This document shows positions 8,322 to 17,938 of a stretch of DNA of 64,000 nucleotides, piece by piece. The stretch is from assembly GCF_007751035.1 (NCBI RefSeq), contig NZ_CP036433.1, forward strand, positions 8,661,001-8,725,000, given 5' to 3'. Made by a program: the position numbers and the translations under genes. This stretch comes from Lignipirellula cremea (lineage in GTDB: Bacteria; Planctomycetota; Planctomycetia; Pirellulales; Pirellulaceae). The notes below the pieces were generated by a model. That model had not been told where the DNA came from and searched no databases. It saw only the letters and a list, made by a program, of their open reading frames with translations. The first letter of the stretch is position 1. Each line of letters opens with the position of its first letter.

Positions 8322-8527
8322 CCCAGCTTCTCGAATGATTCTGGAATCGAGGAATATCCGCCAAGGCGGAACGCCTCTCTTGGCGGACGCTTCGCTCCTG
8401 CGGACGCCTGCTCCTGGCCGCTGCGCCTGCGGTACCGCGACTATCGGAACAGCGACGCGATGGCCCGCAGGGTGACAACCGACTACAATAGAAGTCGCTC
8501 CCGGTTGAAACTCTACGAAAGCCATTC

Positions 8528-8776
8528 ATGACCGACTCTCCGCGCGATCCTGGCAAGCCGCCTGCTTCCCGGGGCTGGCTGGCGATTGCCCTGGCTGTTT
8601 TTGCCGGCGTCTTGTTCTTCATCGTTCTCTCCTTCCTCACCCTCGGTTACGTCGGTCCCGTCGTGGTGGTCGTGGCGCTGGTCTTCGCCGCCTCGGGCTT
8701 CCACTACCTGACCTGGGGATGGTGGCTCACCCGACATCTGCGCGATCGCTACCCGCCTGATGAGGACGACTTCTAA
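8528..8776 (+). CDS. Small two-helix membrane protein, unknown function
   Basis: 82 residues with two adjacent hydrophobic segments (about 17-40 and 42-65) separated by a Gly-rich turn, a Trp/His-rich edge YLTWGWWLTRHLRDRY, and an acidic tail DEDDF. No family recognised. It ends 22 bp before the amidohydrolase start, so the two may share a transcript. Coding is supported by codon use and the coherent hydrophobic layout; the Shine-Dalgarno is weak. Confidence 0.65.
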   Translation: MTDSPRDPGKPPASRGWLAIALAVFAGVLFFIVLSFLTLGYVGPVVVVVALVFAASGFHYLTWGWWLTRHLRDRYPPDEDDF

Positions 8777-8798
8777 CGCTTCTGGCCCGCTGCTCAAT

Positions 8799-10028
8799 AT
8801 GGATATCACGCATTCTTCCCCGCCCGCCTGGTCCCAGCTGCTCGATCAGGCGATCGACCGGCGCTTTCCGGCGATGGTCGAACTCCGCCGGCATCTGCAT
8901 CAACACCCGGAACTTTCCGGCCACGAACAACAAACCAGCCTGCACCTGTACCAGAAACTGGGGGACGACGGCTTCGACGTCCGGCTGGGTCCCGAAGGCC
9001 GCGGTGTGATCGCCGATTCGGTCGATGCGGCCCGGTCCACCTCCGGCTGGCTCGCCCTGCGCGCTGATATCGACGCCCTCCGCATCCACGATCGCAAGGA
9101 GACCGCCTACCGCAGCCAGCGGCCCGGCGTGATGCATGCCTGCGGCCACGACGGCCATACGGCCCTGGTCTGGGGAGCGATCACCGCCTTGAGCGATCTC
9201 CGTCGCGAAGGCGCCCTGCCCTGGGAAACGCCAGTCCGCGGCATCTTCCAGCCGGCCGAAGAAACGTGCGCCGGCGCCCGGGAAATGATCCATGTCGGCG
9301 CCCTGCAGGGAGTCCGGGCGATCATGGCCGTGCATATGGATCCGGGTCGCCAGGTGGGCCGGATCGGGCTCCGCCCCGGCGTGCTGACGGCGAACTGCGA
9401 TGAAATGAAGATCAGCATCGTCGGCCGCGGCGGCCATGCGGCCCGACCGCACGAAGCCAGCGATCCGATTACCGCTGCCGCCCAGCTGATCCAGGCGCTG
9501 TACATGCACATCCCCCGATCCACCGATAGCCAGGACGCCGTCGTCGTCACCATCGGCGAGATCCGCGGCGGCGATAACGCCAATGTGATCCCCGAAGAAG
9601 TCACCCTGCGGGGGACAATCCGCACGCTTGACCGCACCGTCAGGGCCCAAACCCGCGAGCACATCTGCCGCCTGGGCGCGGGCATCGGACAGACCTGCGA
9701 TGTCAAAGTGAGCGTCGATTTCGGCCTGGGCTCCGGCTCCGTGAACAACGACCCGCAGCTGATCCACTTGTTCCGACGCGCCAGCGAAGATCGGCTCGGC
9801 GCCGAGGCGATCGACAACATCCCTCGCGCCAGCATGGGCAGCGAGGACTTCGCCTTTTATCTTGATCACGTGCCCGGCGCCATGTTGCGGCTGGGCTGCG
9901 CTTCCGAAACGGTGGGCCGCTCTGCGCTGCATACGCCGACGTTTGATATTGACGAAGAAGCGCTCCGCATCGGCGCCGGCGTGCTGGCCCGCTCCGCCAT
10001 CTACTGGGCCCAGAGCCAGCTGGCGTAG
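8799..10028 (+). CDS. M20-family amidohydrolase (N-acyl amino acid/hippurate hydrolase type)
   Basis: 409 residues. Metal-dependent hydrolase that removes acyl groups from N-acylated amino acids or similar amides. M20D signatures are clear: LRRHLHQHPELSGHE near the start, ALRADIDALRI, the metal-binding HACGHDGHTA with its Cys, and FQPAEETCAGAREM with the catalytic Glu. The central dimerisation domain follows (GRGGHAARPHEASDPI), then MGSEDFAFYL near the end. An upstream in-frame ATG at 8760 would overlap the previous gene and add an unrelated 13 residues, so 8799 is preferred although neither has a strong Shine-Dalgarno. No signal peptide, so cytoplasmic. Confidence 0.9.
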   Translation: MDITHSSPPAWSQLLDQAIDRRFPAMVELRRHLHQHPELSGHEQQTSLHLYQKLGDDGFDVRLGPEGRGVIADSVDAARSTSGWLALRADIDALRIHDRKETAYRSQRPGVMHACGHDGHTALVWGAITALSDLRREGALPWETPVRGIFQPAEETCAGAREMIHVGALQGVRAIMAVHMDPGRQVGRIGLRPGVLTANCDEMKISIVGRGGHAARPHEASDPITAAAQLIQALYMHIPRSTDSQDAVVVTIGEIRGGDNANVIPEEVTLRGTIRTLDRTVRAQTREHICRLGAGIGQTCDVKVSVDFGLGSGSVNNDPQLIHLFRRASEDRLGAEAIDNIPRASMGSEDFAFYLDHVPGAMLRLGCASETVGRSALHTPTFDIDEEALRIGAGVLARSAIYWAQSQLA

Positions 10029-10062
10029 GCGGAACGGACAGGCACATTCTGCGTGGGAAGGG

Positions 10063-11526
10063 TTACCCTTTCACCACGCCGATGGGCCGCATCCGGGCGA
10101 CTTTTTTCGCCAGGTTGGCTTGGTGCACCACGTCGACGACCTGGTTCACATCCTTGTAAGCATCGGGCTGCTCTTCCGCCAGGCCGCGCCAACTATGGGA
10201 ACGGGCGCTAACGCCGCGGGCCTTCAGCTCCTTTTTGATATCGCGGCCCTGGGCGTGCTTCACCGCGGCGGTGCGGCTCATCTGCCGGCCGGCGCCATGG
10301 CAGCAGGTGCCGAACGTATGCTCCATGCTGCCGGGCTGACCCGCCAGCACATAACTGGCGCGGCCCATGTCGCCCGGGATCAGCACCGGTTGACCGATCG
10401 CCTGGTAGCGCTCCGGCGTTTCCGGATGGCCAGCGGGAAAGGCCCTTGTGGCTCCCTTGCGATGCACCCAGACCTGCCTATCCTTGCCGCCCGTATGGTG
10501 GCGTTCCAGTTTAGCGATGTTATGGGCCACGTCGTACACCAGTTCCAGTCCGAGCGCTTCGAACCCTTTGAGGAACGTTTTCTCAAACGCTTCGCGGGCC
10601 TGGTGCATCAGCAATTGACGATTGCACCAGGCAAAGTTGGCGGCCGCACACATGGCTCCCAGGTAGTGCTGGCCTTCTTCGCTATCGATCGGCGCGCAGG
10701 CCAGTTGCTGGTCGGGCAGATCAATGCCGTACTTGATCGGCGCCCCGCGGAGCATTTTGAGCGCGTCATCGCAGACCTGGTACCCCAGTCCGCGGGAGCC
10801 GGAGTGGATCATCACGCAGATCATGTCCTTTTCCAGCCCCATGACGTACGCCGCTTCTTCGTCGAAGATCGCTTCCACCACCTGCACTTCCAGGAAATGA
10901 TTGCCGGATCCAAGCGTACCGCACTGGTTGGCGCCGCGCTGCAAGGCGCGCTGGCTGACATTGCCTGGCAACGCCTCGGCGATGCAGCCGTTGGCCTCGG
11001 TATGTTCGATATCTTCGGCCGTCGCCAGGCCGCGGCCGCGCAGGTACGAGGAGCCCTGCTCCAGCAACTGCAGCAGTTCGCGCTGCTTGAAGTGGTGCTT
11101 CCCTTCGCGTCCGACGCCGGCGGGCGTATGAGCATGCAGCGCATCCATCAGCGATTCCAGCTGCTTTTTCACGTCGGAATAGAACAGGTTGCTGCGCATC
11201 AAACGGACGCCGCAGTTGATGTCGTAACCGACGCCGCCGGGCGAGATCACGCCGCCTTCTTCCGGATCGGTAGCGGCCACGCCGCCGATGCAAAAGCCGT
11301 ATCCCCAGTGGATGTCGGGCATCGCCAGGCTGGCATGCTGGATGCCTGGCAAGAACGCCACATTAGCGACCTGCTCCGGCGCCTGATCGGCTTTGATCTG
11401 ATCGATCAGCCGTTCGTCGGCGTAGATCAGCCCATCGACGAGCATGCCTTCTTTATACGAGCGGGGAATGCGCCAGCAGGTTTCGCTGACCTGTTCGAGC
11501 GGTCCGTGGTAGCTGCCTTTGGCCAT
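10063..11526 (-). CDS. rtcB: RNA-splicing ligase RtcB
   Basis: 487 residues. GTP- and Mn-dependent ligase joining 2',3'-cyclic-phosphate or 3'-phosphate RNA ends to 5'-OH ends. All active-site motifs are present: DINCGVR (Asp102, Cys105), GSGNHFLE (206-213), HSGSRGLG (241-248), and CHGAGRQMSR with the guanylylated His at 410. Start at 11526 is supported by AAAGGA a few bases upstream; an in-frame start at 11580 would add a non-conserved 18 residues. No archease, RtcA or RtcR gene is nearby, so the regulatory circuit known from enterobacteria is not visible here. Confidence 0.96.
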   Translation of the reverse strand: MAKGSYHGPLEQVSETCWRIPRSYKEGMLVDGLIYADERLIDQIKADQAPEQVANVAFLPGIQHASLAMPDIHWGYGFCIGGVAATDPEEGGVISPGGVGYDINCGVRLMRSNLFYSDVKKQLESLMDALHAHTPAGVGREGKHHFKQRELLQLLEQGSSYLRGRGLATAEDIEHTEANGCIAEALPGNVSQRALQRGANQCGTLGSGNHFLEVQVVEAIFDEEAAYVMGLEKDMICVMIHSGSRGLGYQVCDDALKMLRGAPIKYGIDLPDQQLACAPIDSEEGQHYLGAMCAAANFAWCNRQLLMHQAREAFEKTFLKGFEALGLELVYDVAHNIAKLERHHTGGKDRQVWVHRKGATRAFPAGHPETPERYQAIGQPVLIPGDMGRASYVLAGQPGSMEHTFGTCCHGAGRQMSRTAAVKHAQGRDIKKELKARGVSARSHSWRGLAEEQPDAYKDVNQVVDVVHQANLAKKVARMRPIGVVKG

Positions 11527-11768
11527 TTTTCCGTCCTTTAACCCGGTAATCCTGAATGGGGAGCCGCAACCGGCTCCCACAACAGAGCCCCCGCATCGCC
11601 CCCAGGTTCACGCGATTCCCGGCAGGAATCCCCAGCAATTTTATCAGACCTGGACCAGCGAATCGCGTACCGGCCAGGAATGCCGTCGCTCCCCAGAAGA
11701 AAGCGGGCGCTCGCCGGATGCCTTTCCGCCGGACGCAGTGACACGTTTCCGCCACTCCCCTGCCCTGC

Positions 11769-12872
11769 TCAGTCGCACAGCCAGCGCATGCCGGATTCGA
11801 TGCCGTAGGTTCGCTGGGAACCCAGCAGCCGCAGGCCCAGAAAACAGACGAGCAGGAACAACAACGCCAGGGCAATCGCCGCGGCGACTGGCATCGCTTT
11901 CATCCAGTAATAGGTCGCCTCGTGCCCCGTGGCCACGCCGTAAATCCACAGCGGCCACAAATGCACCACATGATGCAAGACATAGATCGTAAAGGAGTAC
12001 TGGCTGAAGGTCTTGGCGATATTCAGCACGCCTGGGAACCGCATCGCCCAGGGACGGCCGTCGATCGCCCAGTGGCTGGCGCCAAACAGCAGCAACGTAT
12101 AACCCAGCATGCCGGAGACATACTCGACGGTGGGCGGAAACATCGTCCAGCCGCGCAGCACATGGGTGGTCACCACGACCGGCAGATACGGACCGGCCGC
12201 CAGCAATGCGCCCGACGCGCCGGCCAGCAGCGCGCCGGCCAGCAGCAAGGGCCAGACCGCCGGCGGCGGTTCGTCCGCTTCGTCGAGTTCGTCGTCGGGT
12301 TCGGCAAACAGCCAGGCGGAGGCGATATAGCCCGTCAGAGAGAAACAGATCCAGGGAAAAAACGGGAAGTAGCCCACCGCCAGGAAGCCGATCAGAAGAT
12401 CGGACAGCGTCAGGTCGCCGTCCAGATACCCCAGCACCCAGTAAGCGTCGTAGTCCGCCAACGCTCGCAAGATGGGGCTGACCAATAGTGACATGGCGGC
12501 CATCACGGCCAGCACGGGCAACGGCAGTTTCCGCACCACGCCCAGCAGCAACAGCGCGGCGCCGATAAAGGTCAGCACGTCCCAGTTGAAGGTGTCTTCC
12601 GGCATCCAGACCAGGATATTGAACGCAAAGCCAACGCCAAAAACGAACAGCCCCCGCCGCACGGAGATCTTGAAAATCTCCTCGTCTGTCACCCCTTTGG
12701 CCTGGCGGGCTTGCGACCACAGGCGATAACTCACGCCCGACAGGAACGCAAACAAGGGCGCCCCGAATCCGGAGAACGGCAGCTTATAGCCCGACAGGTT
12801 TTCACAAAAATGCACCAGCACCATGACAAAAATGGCGAGCATTCTAAGGACGTCGATCGAAGAGTACCGCAA
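11769..12872 (-). CDS. DUF1624/acyltransferase-like multi-pass membrane protein
   Basis: 367 residues with about nine hydrophobic segments. The N-terminal RYSSIDVLRMLAIFVMVLVHF matches the DUF1624 and acyltransferase-3 superfamily of membrane acyltransferases (heparan-glucosaminide N-acetyltransferase-like), which transfer acyl groups to sugars or lipids. A TTG start at 12872 is used: it keeps the conserved SIDVLR motif, and it falls three bases after the stop codon of the preceding gene, consistent with coupling. Substrate unknown. An acidic loop (DDELDEADE) interrupts the middle. Confidence 0.75.
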   Translation of the reverse strand: MRYSSIDVLRMLAIFVMVLVHFCENLSGYKLPFSGFGAPLFAFLSGVSYRLWSQARQAKGVTDEEIFKISVRRGLFVFGVGFAFNILVWMPEDTFNWDVLTFIGAALLLLGVVRKLPLPVLAVMAAMSLLVSPILRALADYDAYWVLGYLDGDLTLSDLLIGFLAVGYFPFFPWICFSLTGYIASAWLFAEPDDELDEADEPPPAVWPLLLAGALLAGASGALLAAGPYLPVVVTTHVLRGWTMFPPTVEYVSGMLGYTLLLFGASHWAIDGRPWAMRFPGVLNIAKTFSQYSFTIYVLHHVVHLWPLWIYGVATGHEATYYWMKAMPVAAAIALALLFLLVCFLGLRLLGSQRTYGIESGMRWLCD

Positions 12873-12875
12873 GGT

Positions 12876-13862
12876 TTACTGCCCCAGGCTTGTCAGCAGA
12901 TCAAAACTGGAGAACAGCAACTGCGCCAGCAGCAGCACAATAATGATCCACTCCAGAATATTACCGGAACGCGTCTGCATGAAGTTGCTGGATCGTTCGC
13001 CGCATAGCTCATACACGCGTTCAAACACCTCCAGCTGCTCTCCCAGAAACTCGTGCCGGTGCGGCATGCGGGCCCTTTCGCGGAGCCGCTCGCCGACCTG
13101 GCTGGCCAGCGTGGGCGGATGCAGGTGCGGGGCGTGCACATAGGGGCCGATCCGCGCCAGCTTCGCCCTTAGCAGCAGCACCTGCTGGAAGCGGTTGCGA
13201 AGCTGCTTCCGCTTGCGGATCGAACGCTCTTCAAATTCAAACGCCAGCGGCAGGTCGGCTTCCAGCTGCGGCCATGCCTGGCCCAGGTCCCGTTCAATCC
13301 CGCGCAGCTCGGCTTCCAGGAACGCCGTTTCGATCAGATTGCCGACAATGCTTTCCAGACGATCCGGCGGCGCCAGCACGGCGACTCGGCCCGGCGTCCA
13401 GCAGATCCGCGCTCCCTGCAGCAGCATCACCATGCAGGGCGGTTCGCCGGGCGCCAGCGACGCCTCGGCCCACTGCTGCATGGTCGCCTGCAGATCCGGC
13501 TCCGCCTCCAGCACCGCGTCGGAAGAACGGGCCGGAATCGTCAGCAACAGCAGATCGACCGCCGGGTGCGCGGGAGCCGGGGCGGCGGCTTTCGATCCGG
13601 CCGTCGGCTGCGCCAAAGTGGAGGAATCCACGGGCTGGGACGGGCTGGCTGCAGGCGTTCCTTCTTCGGGGACGACGACGGCCCAGCGCTGCATGGCGTG
13701 CGGCAGTTCCAGCAGCACCTGCTGCTGCGGAGCGACCGACGCGACAAATGCGATGCGCTGGAGGGAAGAGGTCGGCGGCAGAGTCGCACCGGTCGGGGAC
13801 GGTGCATGGTTCGCGCTGGCGGACGGTTTGGCTGCGGACTTTTTTGGTTTCGTGGAGTTCAT
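12876..13862 (-). CDS. RMD1/DUF155-like protein with C-terminal membrane anchor
   Basis: 328 residues. Pro/Ala/Ser-rich N-terminal 60 residues, a middle domain with hydrophobic strands, a helical region with a charged block RSIRKRKQLRNRF, and a C-terminal membrane helix preceded by NILEWIIIVLLL. This end resembles the RMD1/DUF155 family, where a LEWIII-type helix follows a helical domain; the match is by eye. The start ATG overlaps the stop of the upstream oxidase gene (ATGA), and the next gene begins three bases after its stop. Function unknown. Confidence 0.55.
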   Translation of the reverse strand: MNSTKPKKSAAKPSASANHAPSPTGATLPPTSSLQRIAFVASVAPQQQVLLELPHAMQRWAVVVPEEGTPAASPSQPVDSSTLAQPTAGSKAAAPAPAHPAVDLLLLTIPARSSDAVLEAEPDLQATMQQWAEASLAPGEPPCMVMLLQGARICWTPGRVAVLAPPDRLESIVGNLIETAFLEAELRGIERDLGQAWPQLEADLPLAFEFEERSIRKRKQLRNRFQQVLLLRAKLARIGPYVHAPHLHPPTLASQVGERLRERARMPHRHEFLGEQLEVFERVYELCGERSSNFMQTRSGNILEWIIIVLLLAQLLFSSFDLLTSLGQ

Positions 13863-15235
13863 CAAGCGTCTTCTCCCTTGTTGTCGGCCATCTCGGCGGC
13901 AAGCCAGGCGGCCACGTACTCGGCGGAGTCGAGAACGCCGTTGAGGGTTGAATCGAACATGTAATCGCCCACCATCCACAAGTGCGGATGCTCGACCGGC
14001 TCGGGTTGATGTCGCCGGTCCAGGTCGATTGTTTCCATCCCGCCGGGCATCGCATTGACCGCCCCGATCCAGCGATGCACGCGTCCTTCAAGCAGATGCT
14101 CCCGGCCGTGCGCGAGGAATCGCGGCAAGGCTTCAAGCACGGCGTTAATCAGCCGTTCGTCAGACCAGTCGCTCATCTGCATCGCCACATCGCCGCCCAG
14201 CAGCCAGCCCAGCACCCCCTGCGTGCTGCCCGGCGCCCGGGAGGATTCATCGTAAAGGCAACAGCCGCCGAACTCGTCGAGCATCCAGTAGGAATCGGTA
14301 AATGCCTCCCGCCAGAACGGCCGGTCGAACAGGATGGTGATCCGCAGGTAATGGGCCGGGTGGTTGTAATGATCAAAGTGACGCTGCATCGCCTGGGACA
14401 ATCGCTCGCTGGGAAAAGCGATCGACTTCAGATGCAGATGCGGCAGGGCGATCACCACAAAGTCGAAGTCCTGGCACACCGGCTCCCCTTGCGAGACGGC
14501 CGTCACTCGCAGTTGACGCTCTCCGGTCAGGGCGATGCTCTGCACCGGGTGTTCCCGCAGGATCGACGCCGCCAGTCGCCGGGCCAGTTCCTGCGGCAAG
14601 CGTTCATTGCCGCCTTCGATGCCGTACAAATGCATGTACGCTGGATCATTCATCAGGTAGTTCTGCAGGCCATAGGCGATGCTGGTCTGGGCGGGCTCGG
14701 CGGCCAGATCGGAGTGGATCAGGTTCTCAATGTAGCGCCGGGCGTCGGGCTCAACGACGCCGGCCAGGCGTCCGTCAAAACGATGCGGCTCGGCCGGTCG
14801 CACGCCGCCGTCAGGATCGTCGTAGTGGCAGAACTCCCGCGGGGTCATGTGGTCCTTGGCCAGGCGATCAAACTCCAGGAACGCCTGGACCGTCGCCGGG
14901 CCAAACTGCTCCTGCAGGTCGTCGAGATTGGAAAGGATGCGGTGATTCATCACGACAGCCGGCCCGCCCATCGCCCGGATCGGCAGGCCCAGTTCAGCGA
15001 TCAGCTCTTTCAGCGGATCCTCTTCAAAGATCGAGTAGTCGTAAAACTCGGCGGCGCCCGCCTCGTAGGCGACCGGCGCGGCGGAGAACTCGGGGGTCAG
15101 AATCTTGCCGCCCAGTCGCGGGCTGGCTTCGAACAAGGTGATGCGCATCGGGCTGTTGGACAACTTTTGCAGCGCATAGGCCGTCATCAGTCCGCCGGGC
15201 CCGCCGCCTACAATTCCCACCTTCCAGACTTTCAT
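13862..15235 (-). CDS. FAD-dependent amine oxidase/protoporphyrinogen oxidase-like protein
   Basis: 457 residues. The N-terminus KVGIVGGGPGGLMTAYALQ is the dinucleotide-binding GxGxxG motif of flavin amine oxidases, followed by LFEASPRLGGKI, the second FAD motif, and the C-terminal MVGDYMFDSTLNGVLDSAEYVA resembles the usual FAD-contacting end. Substrate cannot be told. The frame is open upstream to 15388; the start at 15235 lies at the beginning of the FAD-binding strand. First gene of a tightly coupled unit with the DUF155-like and DUF1624-like membrane proteins, which suggests a membrane-associated redox and acyl modification, an inference. Confidence 0.8.
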   Translation of the reverse strand: MKVWKVGIVGGGPGGLMTAYALQKLSNSPMRITLFEASPRLGGKILTPEFSAAPVAYEAGAAEFYDYSIFEEDPLKELIAELGLPIRAMGGPAVVMNHRILSNLDDLQEQFGPATVQAFLEFDRLAKDHMTPREFCHYDDPDGGVRPAEPHRFDGRLAGVVEPDARRYIENLIHSDLAAEPAQTSIAYGLQNYLMNDPAYMHLYGIEGGNERLPQELARRLAASILREHPVQSIALTGERQLRVTAVSQGEPVCQDFDFVVIALPHLHLKSIAFPSERLSQAMQRHFDHYNHPAHYLRITILFDRPFWREAFTDSYWMLDEFGGCCLYDESSRAPGSTQGVLGWLLGGDVAMQMSDWSDERLINAVLEALPRFLAHGREHLLEGRVHRWIGAVNAMPGGMETIDLDRRHQPEPVEHPHLWMVGDYMFDSTLNGVLDSAEYVAAWLAAEMADNKGEDA

Positions 15236-15425
15236 CCCACACTTTCGTTTCATGAGCTGACGCGCAATACTGCGAACTACAACGCCTTCCGCCCTGCCGA
15301 TATTGCAGCAAGACTCTACTAAACCCAAGCGACCGGGCAAAGTTTCGGCAAAGCACAAAAAGGAATCCTCGCAGATTACGCTATGCAAGCGCGCGGCAAC
15401 GAAGAGAAATACGAAAGCGGCGAGG

Positions 15426-17936
15426 CTACTCGCTCTGCAGGGCTTTGCTCAGCTTGATCCGGGCGGCCCGTTCGGCGGGCAGGAAGGCGGACGCCAGCAC
15501 CACCACAAACGCACCGACAAAACAGGCGGTAAACAGCCAGGGGCGAAACAGGAACGAAACATCGCGGCCTGTTGTCGGCAGGGTCGACAGATTGATCAGG
15601 TACGCGACCAGCACGCCCATCAGTACGCCCGGCGCCAGGCCGACCAGCCCCATGATCACCGCCTGGGCCAGAATCGTCCGGCGAACCTGGCGGCGCGTCA
15701 TGGCGACGACGCGCAATACGGCGAACTCGCGGGTCTGTTCCAGGATGTTCATCGTGAGCGTGTTGACCAGCCCGAACGCGGCAATCACCGATCCCAGCGC
15801 CAGCAGCGCCCACAGGCCGGCGACCACGCCATTCATCATCCGTTCAATGAAGTCGACCAGATCGGCGTACGACTGCAGCATCAGCCCGTGCTTGTCGCAG
15901 AGCTCTTCCAAGGCCGACTGGACGGACTTCAGCTGGCTGTGGTCGGCCTGCACAATGTAGGCGTCGACCCCTTCCACCCCCAGCAGTTCCTGGGCGACCG
16001 TTCTTTGCATGTAGAGCGTCATGCCGCCGGCGATGTAGTCGTTGACCACGCCGGCGATGCGCAGCTCCTTCACGCCCTCGCGGGTTTTCACCGGCAGCAG
16101 GTCCCCCATTTTCAGGTTGTGCTTCTGAGCGTAGACGCTGCCGACCACAATCTGGCCTTCGAACAACTGGCGACGGACGCTGGTCCATTCGCCTTCGAGC
16201 AGCTCAAAATAGACCTGCTTTTCCTGGGTGAAGTTGCGGATCACGGCGATCAGCAGTTCCTCGCCTGACTCGACCTGTTTGAAACTGATCGTATCGAGCT
16301 TCAGAACGCCCGGGATGGCGGCGATCTCCTGATCCAGGCCAGCCGGCATATCGGCCGCCTTGCCGGTCGCCATGTCGGGCATCAGGGCGCGGACGAAAAA
16401 GTCGCCGACGATCGCCTGTTGATACCACTGATGCACATTGCCGACGTTATCAAAAATGGTGTTGGCCATGCCAACGCCGGTCGCCATGGCGATAAACAGC
16501 ATGCCAATGGTCATGGCCGTGCGGCCGCGATGCCGCAGCAGTTGCCGCTGTGCGATGCGTCCTTCCACGCCAAACACGGGCCGCACCAGGTTGTAGACGA
16601 TCCCCGCCAGCAGTCCCAGACTGACCGGCAGGAGCAGCACCATGCCAATCAGCAGCAGCACCACCGCATCGACCGCGACCTCCACCGGCAGCCAGCCGAT
16701 CATACTGACGAACAGCAGCACAACGCCCGCCGCCACCAGCACCGCGCCGCCGATCGTGGTCCGCAAAGAGGCGCCTTCCATTTCACCCGGAGGCACCGCC
16801 TGCATCGCTTCCAGGGGAGACAGGCTGCCCGACCGCCGGGCCGGCAGGTACGTCGCAAAGAAGGTCAGCCCGAGGCCAAAGCCCAGGGCCAGCAGGAACG
16901 GAAACACGGTAACCTGGATCGCCGGCATATCGGTCTGCAGGAGTTCCGCCGTGGCGATCGTCAACAGGTGCGCGCCGAGCAGGCCGACCAGCGAACCCAC
17001 CGCCGAGCCGACCAGACCAATGACCATCCCTTCGCGCAGGATGAGCATCTGCACCTGCCCCCGGGTGGCGCCAATCGCCCGCAAAATGCCCAGCTGTCGG
17101 CGGCGTTCGCCCACCGCCATTTGAAACGTATTGAAGATGATAAAGGCCGCAATCACCAGCGCAAACGCAGTCGCCAGTTTGAGGCCCAGCTCGGTCGCCA
17201 GCATGGTGCCGTCGGCCAGGCCGCTCTGCAGGGCCGGACGCCGCACGGTCAGCCCTTCCGGCAACTGCCGGGCGACAGCCTGTTCCGTCTGCTCCAGGTC
17301 GACGCCGTCGTCCAGCACGATTTGCAGCGCGTCGATCCGATCGCGCATCCGAAAGCGGGACTGCGCCAGCCCCAGCGGCATGTAGATCAGCCCGCCTTCA
17401 AGCACGGCGGCGCCAGAGCGGGGAACCAGCAGCCCCACCACTTCCGATTCGCGCAGGCCGCTGGGCGTCAGCATGCGGAGCGAGTCGCCCAGCTTGACGC
17501 CCAGGTTTTTGGCGAACGGTGCATCGAGCATGACACCCGTGCCGTCATCGGCGATTTTTCCGGACTCCAGTTCCCAGTCCCGCACCAGGCGATCACGTTC
17601 CGGGATGACGCCCAGAATCTGCACGCGCACCTTTTTATCTTCCGGCAGATACACGATCGAGTAGCGACGAATGACGGGGACCGCCTGCACGCCGGGCAGT
17701 TTTTCCAGTTCCGCGGCCAGACGGAAATCGAAACCGCTGCCGCCGGCGGCGATGACTTCCAGCGAGGTGCGGCCGGCCACCGCGGCGAACATCCGCTCCT
17801 GCCCCACCCTGGCGGTTTTAGTCGCGATCGAAACAGAAACGACCGCCGCCACGGCGATCACAATACTGAGCGTGGTCAGGGCTACCCGCAGCGGCCGGCT
17901 GGCAAGCTCGCGCAGACTGAATTTAATGAGCACCAT
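15426..17936 (-). CDS. ABC transporter permease, FtsX/MacB type
   Basis: 836 residues with two FtsX-type membrane domains: an N-terminal helix (about 18-40), a large periplasmic domain, helices around 260-380, a middle block of two or three helices (400-470), a second periplasmic domain and a C-terminal three-helix block (695-820). This duplicated layout matches permeases of the LolC/E and MacB-like exporters, which move lipoproteins or other molecules out of the inner membrane instead of importing. The start lies two bases after the stop of the ATPase gene, so both are co-translated. Substrate unknown. Confidence 0.9.
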   Translation of the reverse strand: MVLIKFSLRELASRPLRVALTTLSIVIAVAAVVSVSIATKTARVGQERMFAAVAGRTSLEVIAAGGSGFDFRLAAELEKLPGVQAVPVIRRYSIVYLPEDKKVRVQILGVIPERDRLVRDWELESGKIADDGTGVMLDAPFAKNLGVKLGDSLRMLTPSGLRESEVVGLLVPRSGAAVLEGGLIYMPLGLAQSRFRMRDRIDALQIVLDDGVDLEQTEQAVARQLPEGLTVRRPALQSGLADGTMLATELGLKLATAFALVIAAFIIFNTFQMAVGERRRQLGILRAIGATRGQVQMLILREGMVIGLVGSAVGSLVGLLGAHLLTIATAELLQTDMPAIQVTVFPFLLALGFGLGLTFFATYLPARRSGSLSPLEAMQAVPPGEMEGASLRTTIGGAVLVAAGVVLLFVSMIGWLPVEVAVDAVVLLLIGMVLLLPVSLGLLAGIVYNLVRPVFGVEGRIAQRQLLRHRGRTAMTIGMLFIAMATGVGMANTIFDNVGNVHQWYQQAIVGDFFVRALMPDMATGKAADMPAGLDQEIAAIPGVLKLDTISFKQVESGEELLIAVIRNFTQEKQVYFELLEGEWTSVRRQLFEGQIVVGSVYAQKHNLKMGDLLPVKTREGVKELRIAGVVNDYIAGGMTLYMQRTVAQELLGVEGVDAYIVQADHSQLKSVQSALEELCDKHGLMLQSYADLVDFIERMMNGVVAGLWALLALGSVIAAFGLVNTLTMNILEQTREFAVLRVVAMTRRQVRRTILAQAVIMGLVGLAPGVLMGVLVAYLINLSTLPTTGRDVSFLFRPWLFTACFVGAFVVVLASAFLPAERAARIKLSKALQSE

Positions 17937-17938
17937 GA

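Noticed and set aside
9862-11541. 559-codon plus-strand frame over rtcB
   Set aside because: Complement of a gene with all RtcB motifs; the translation resembles no family.
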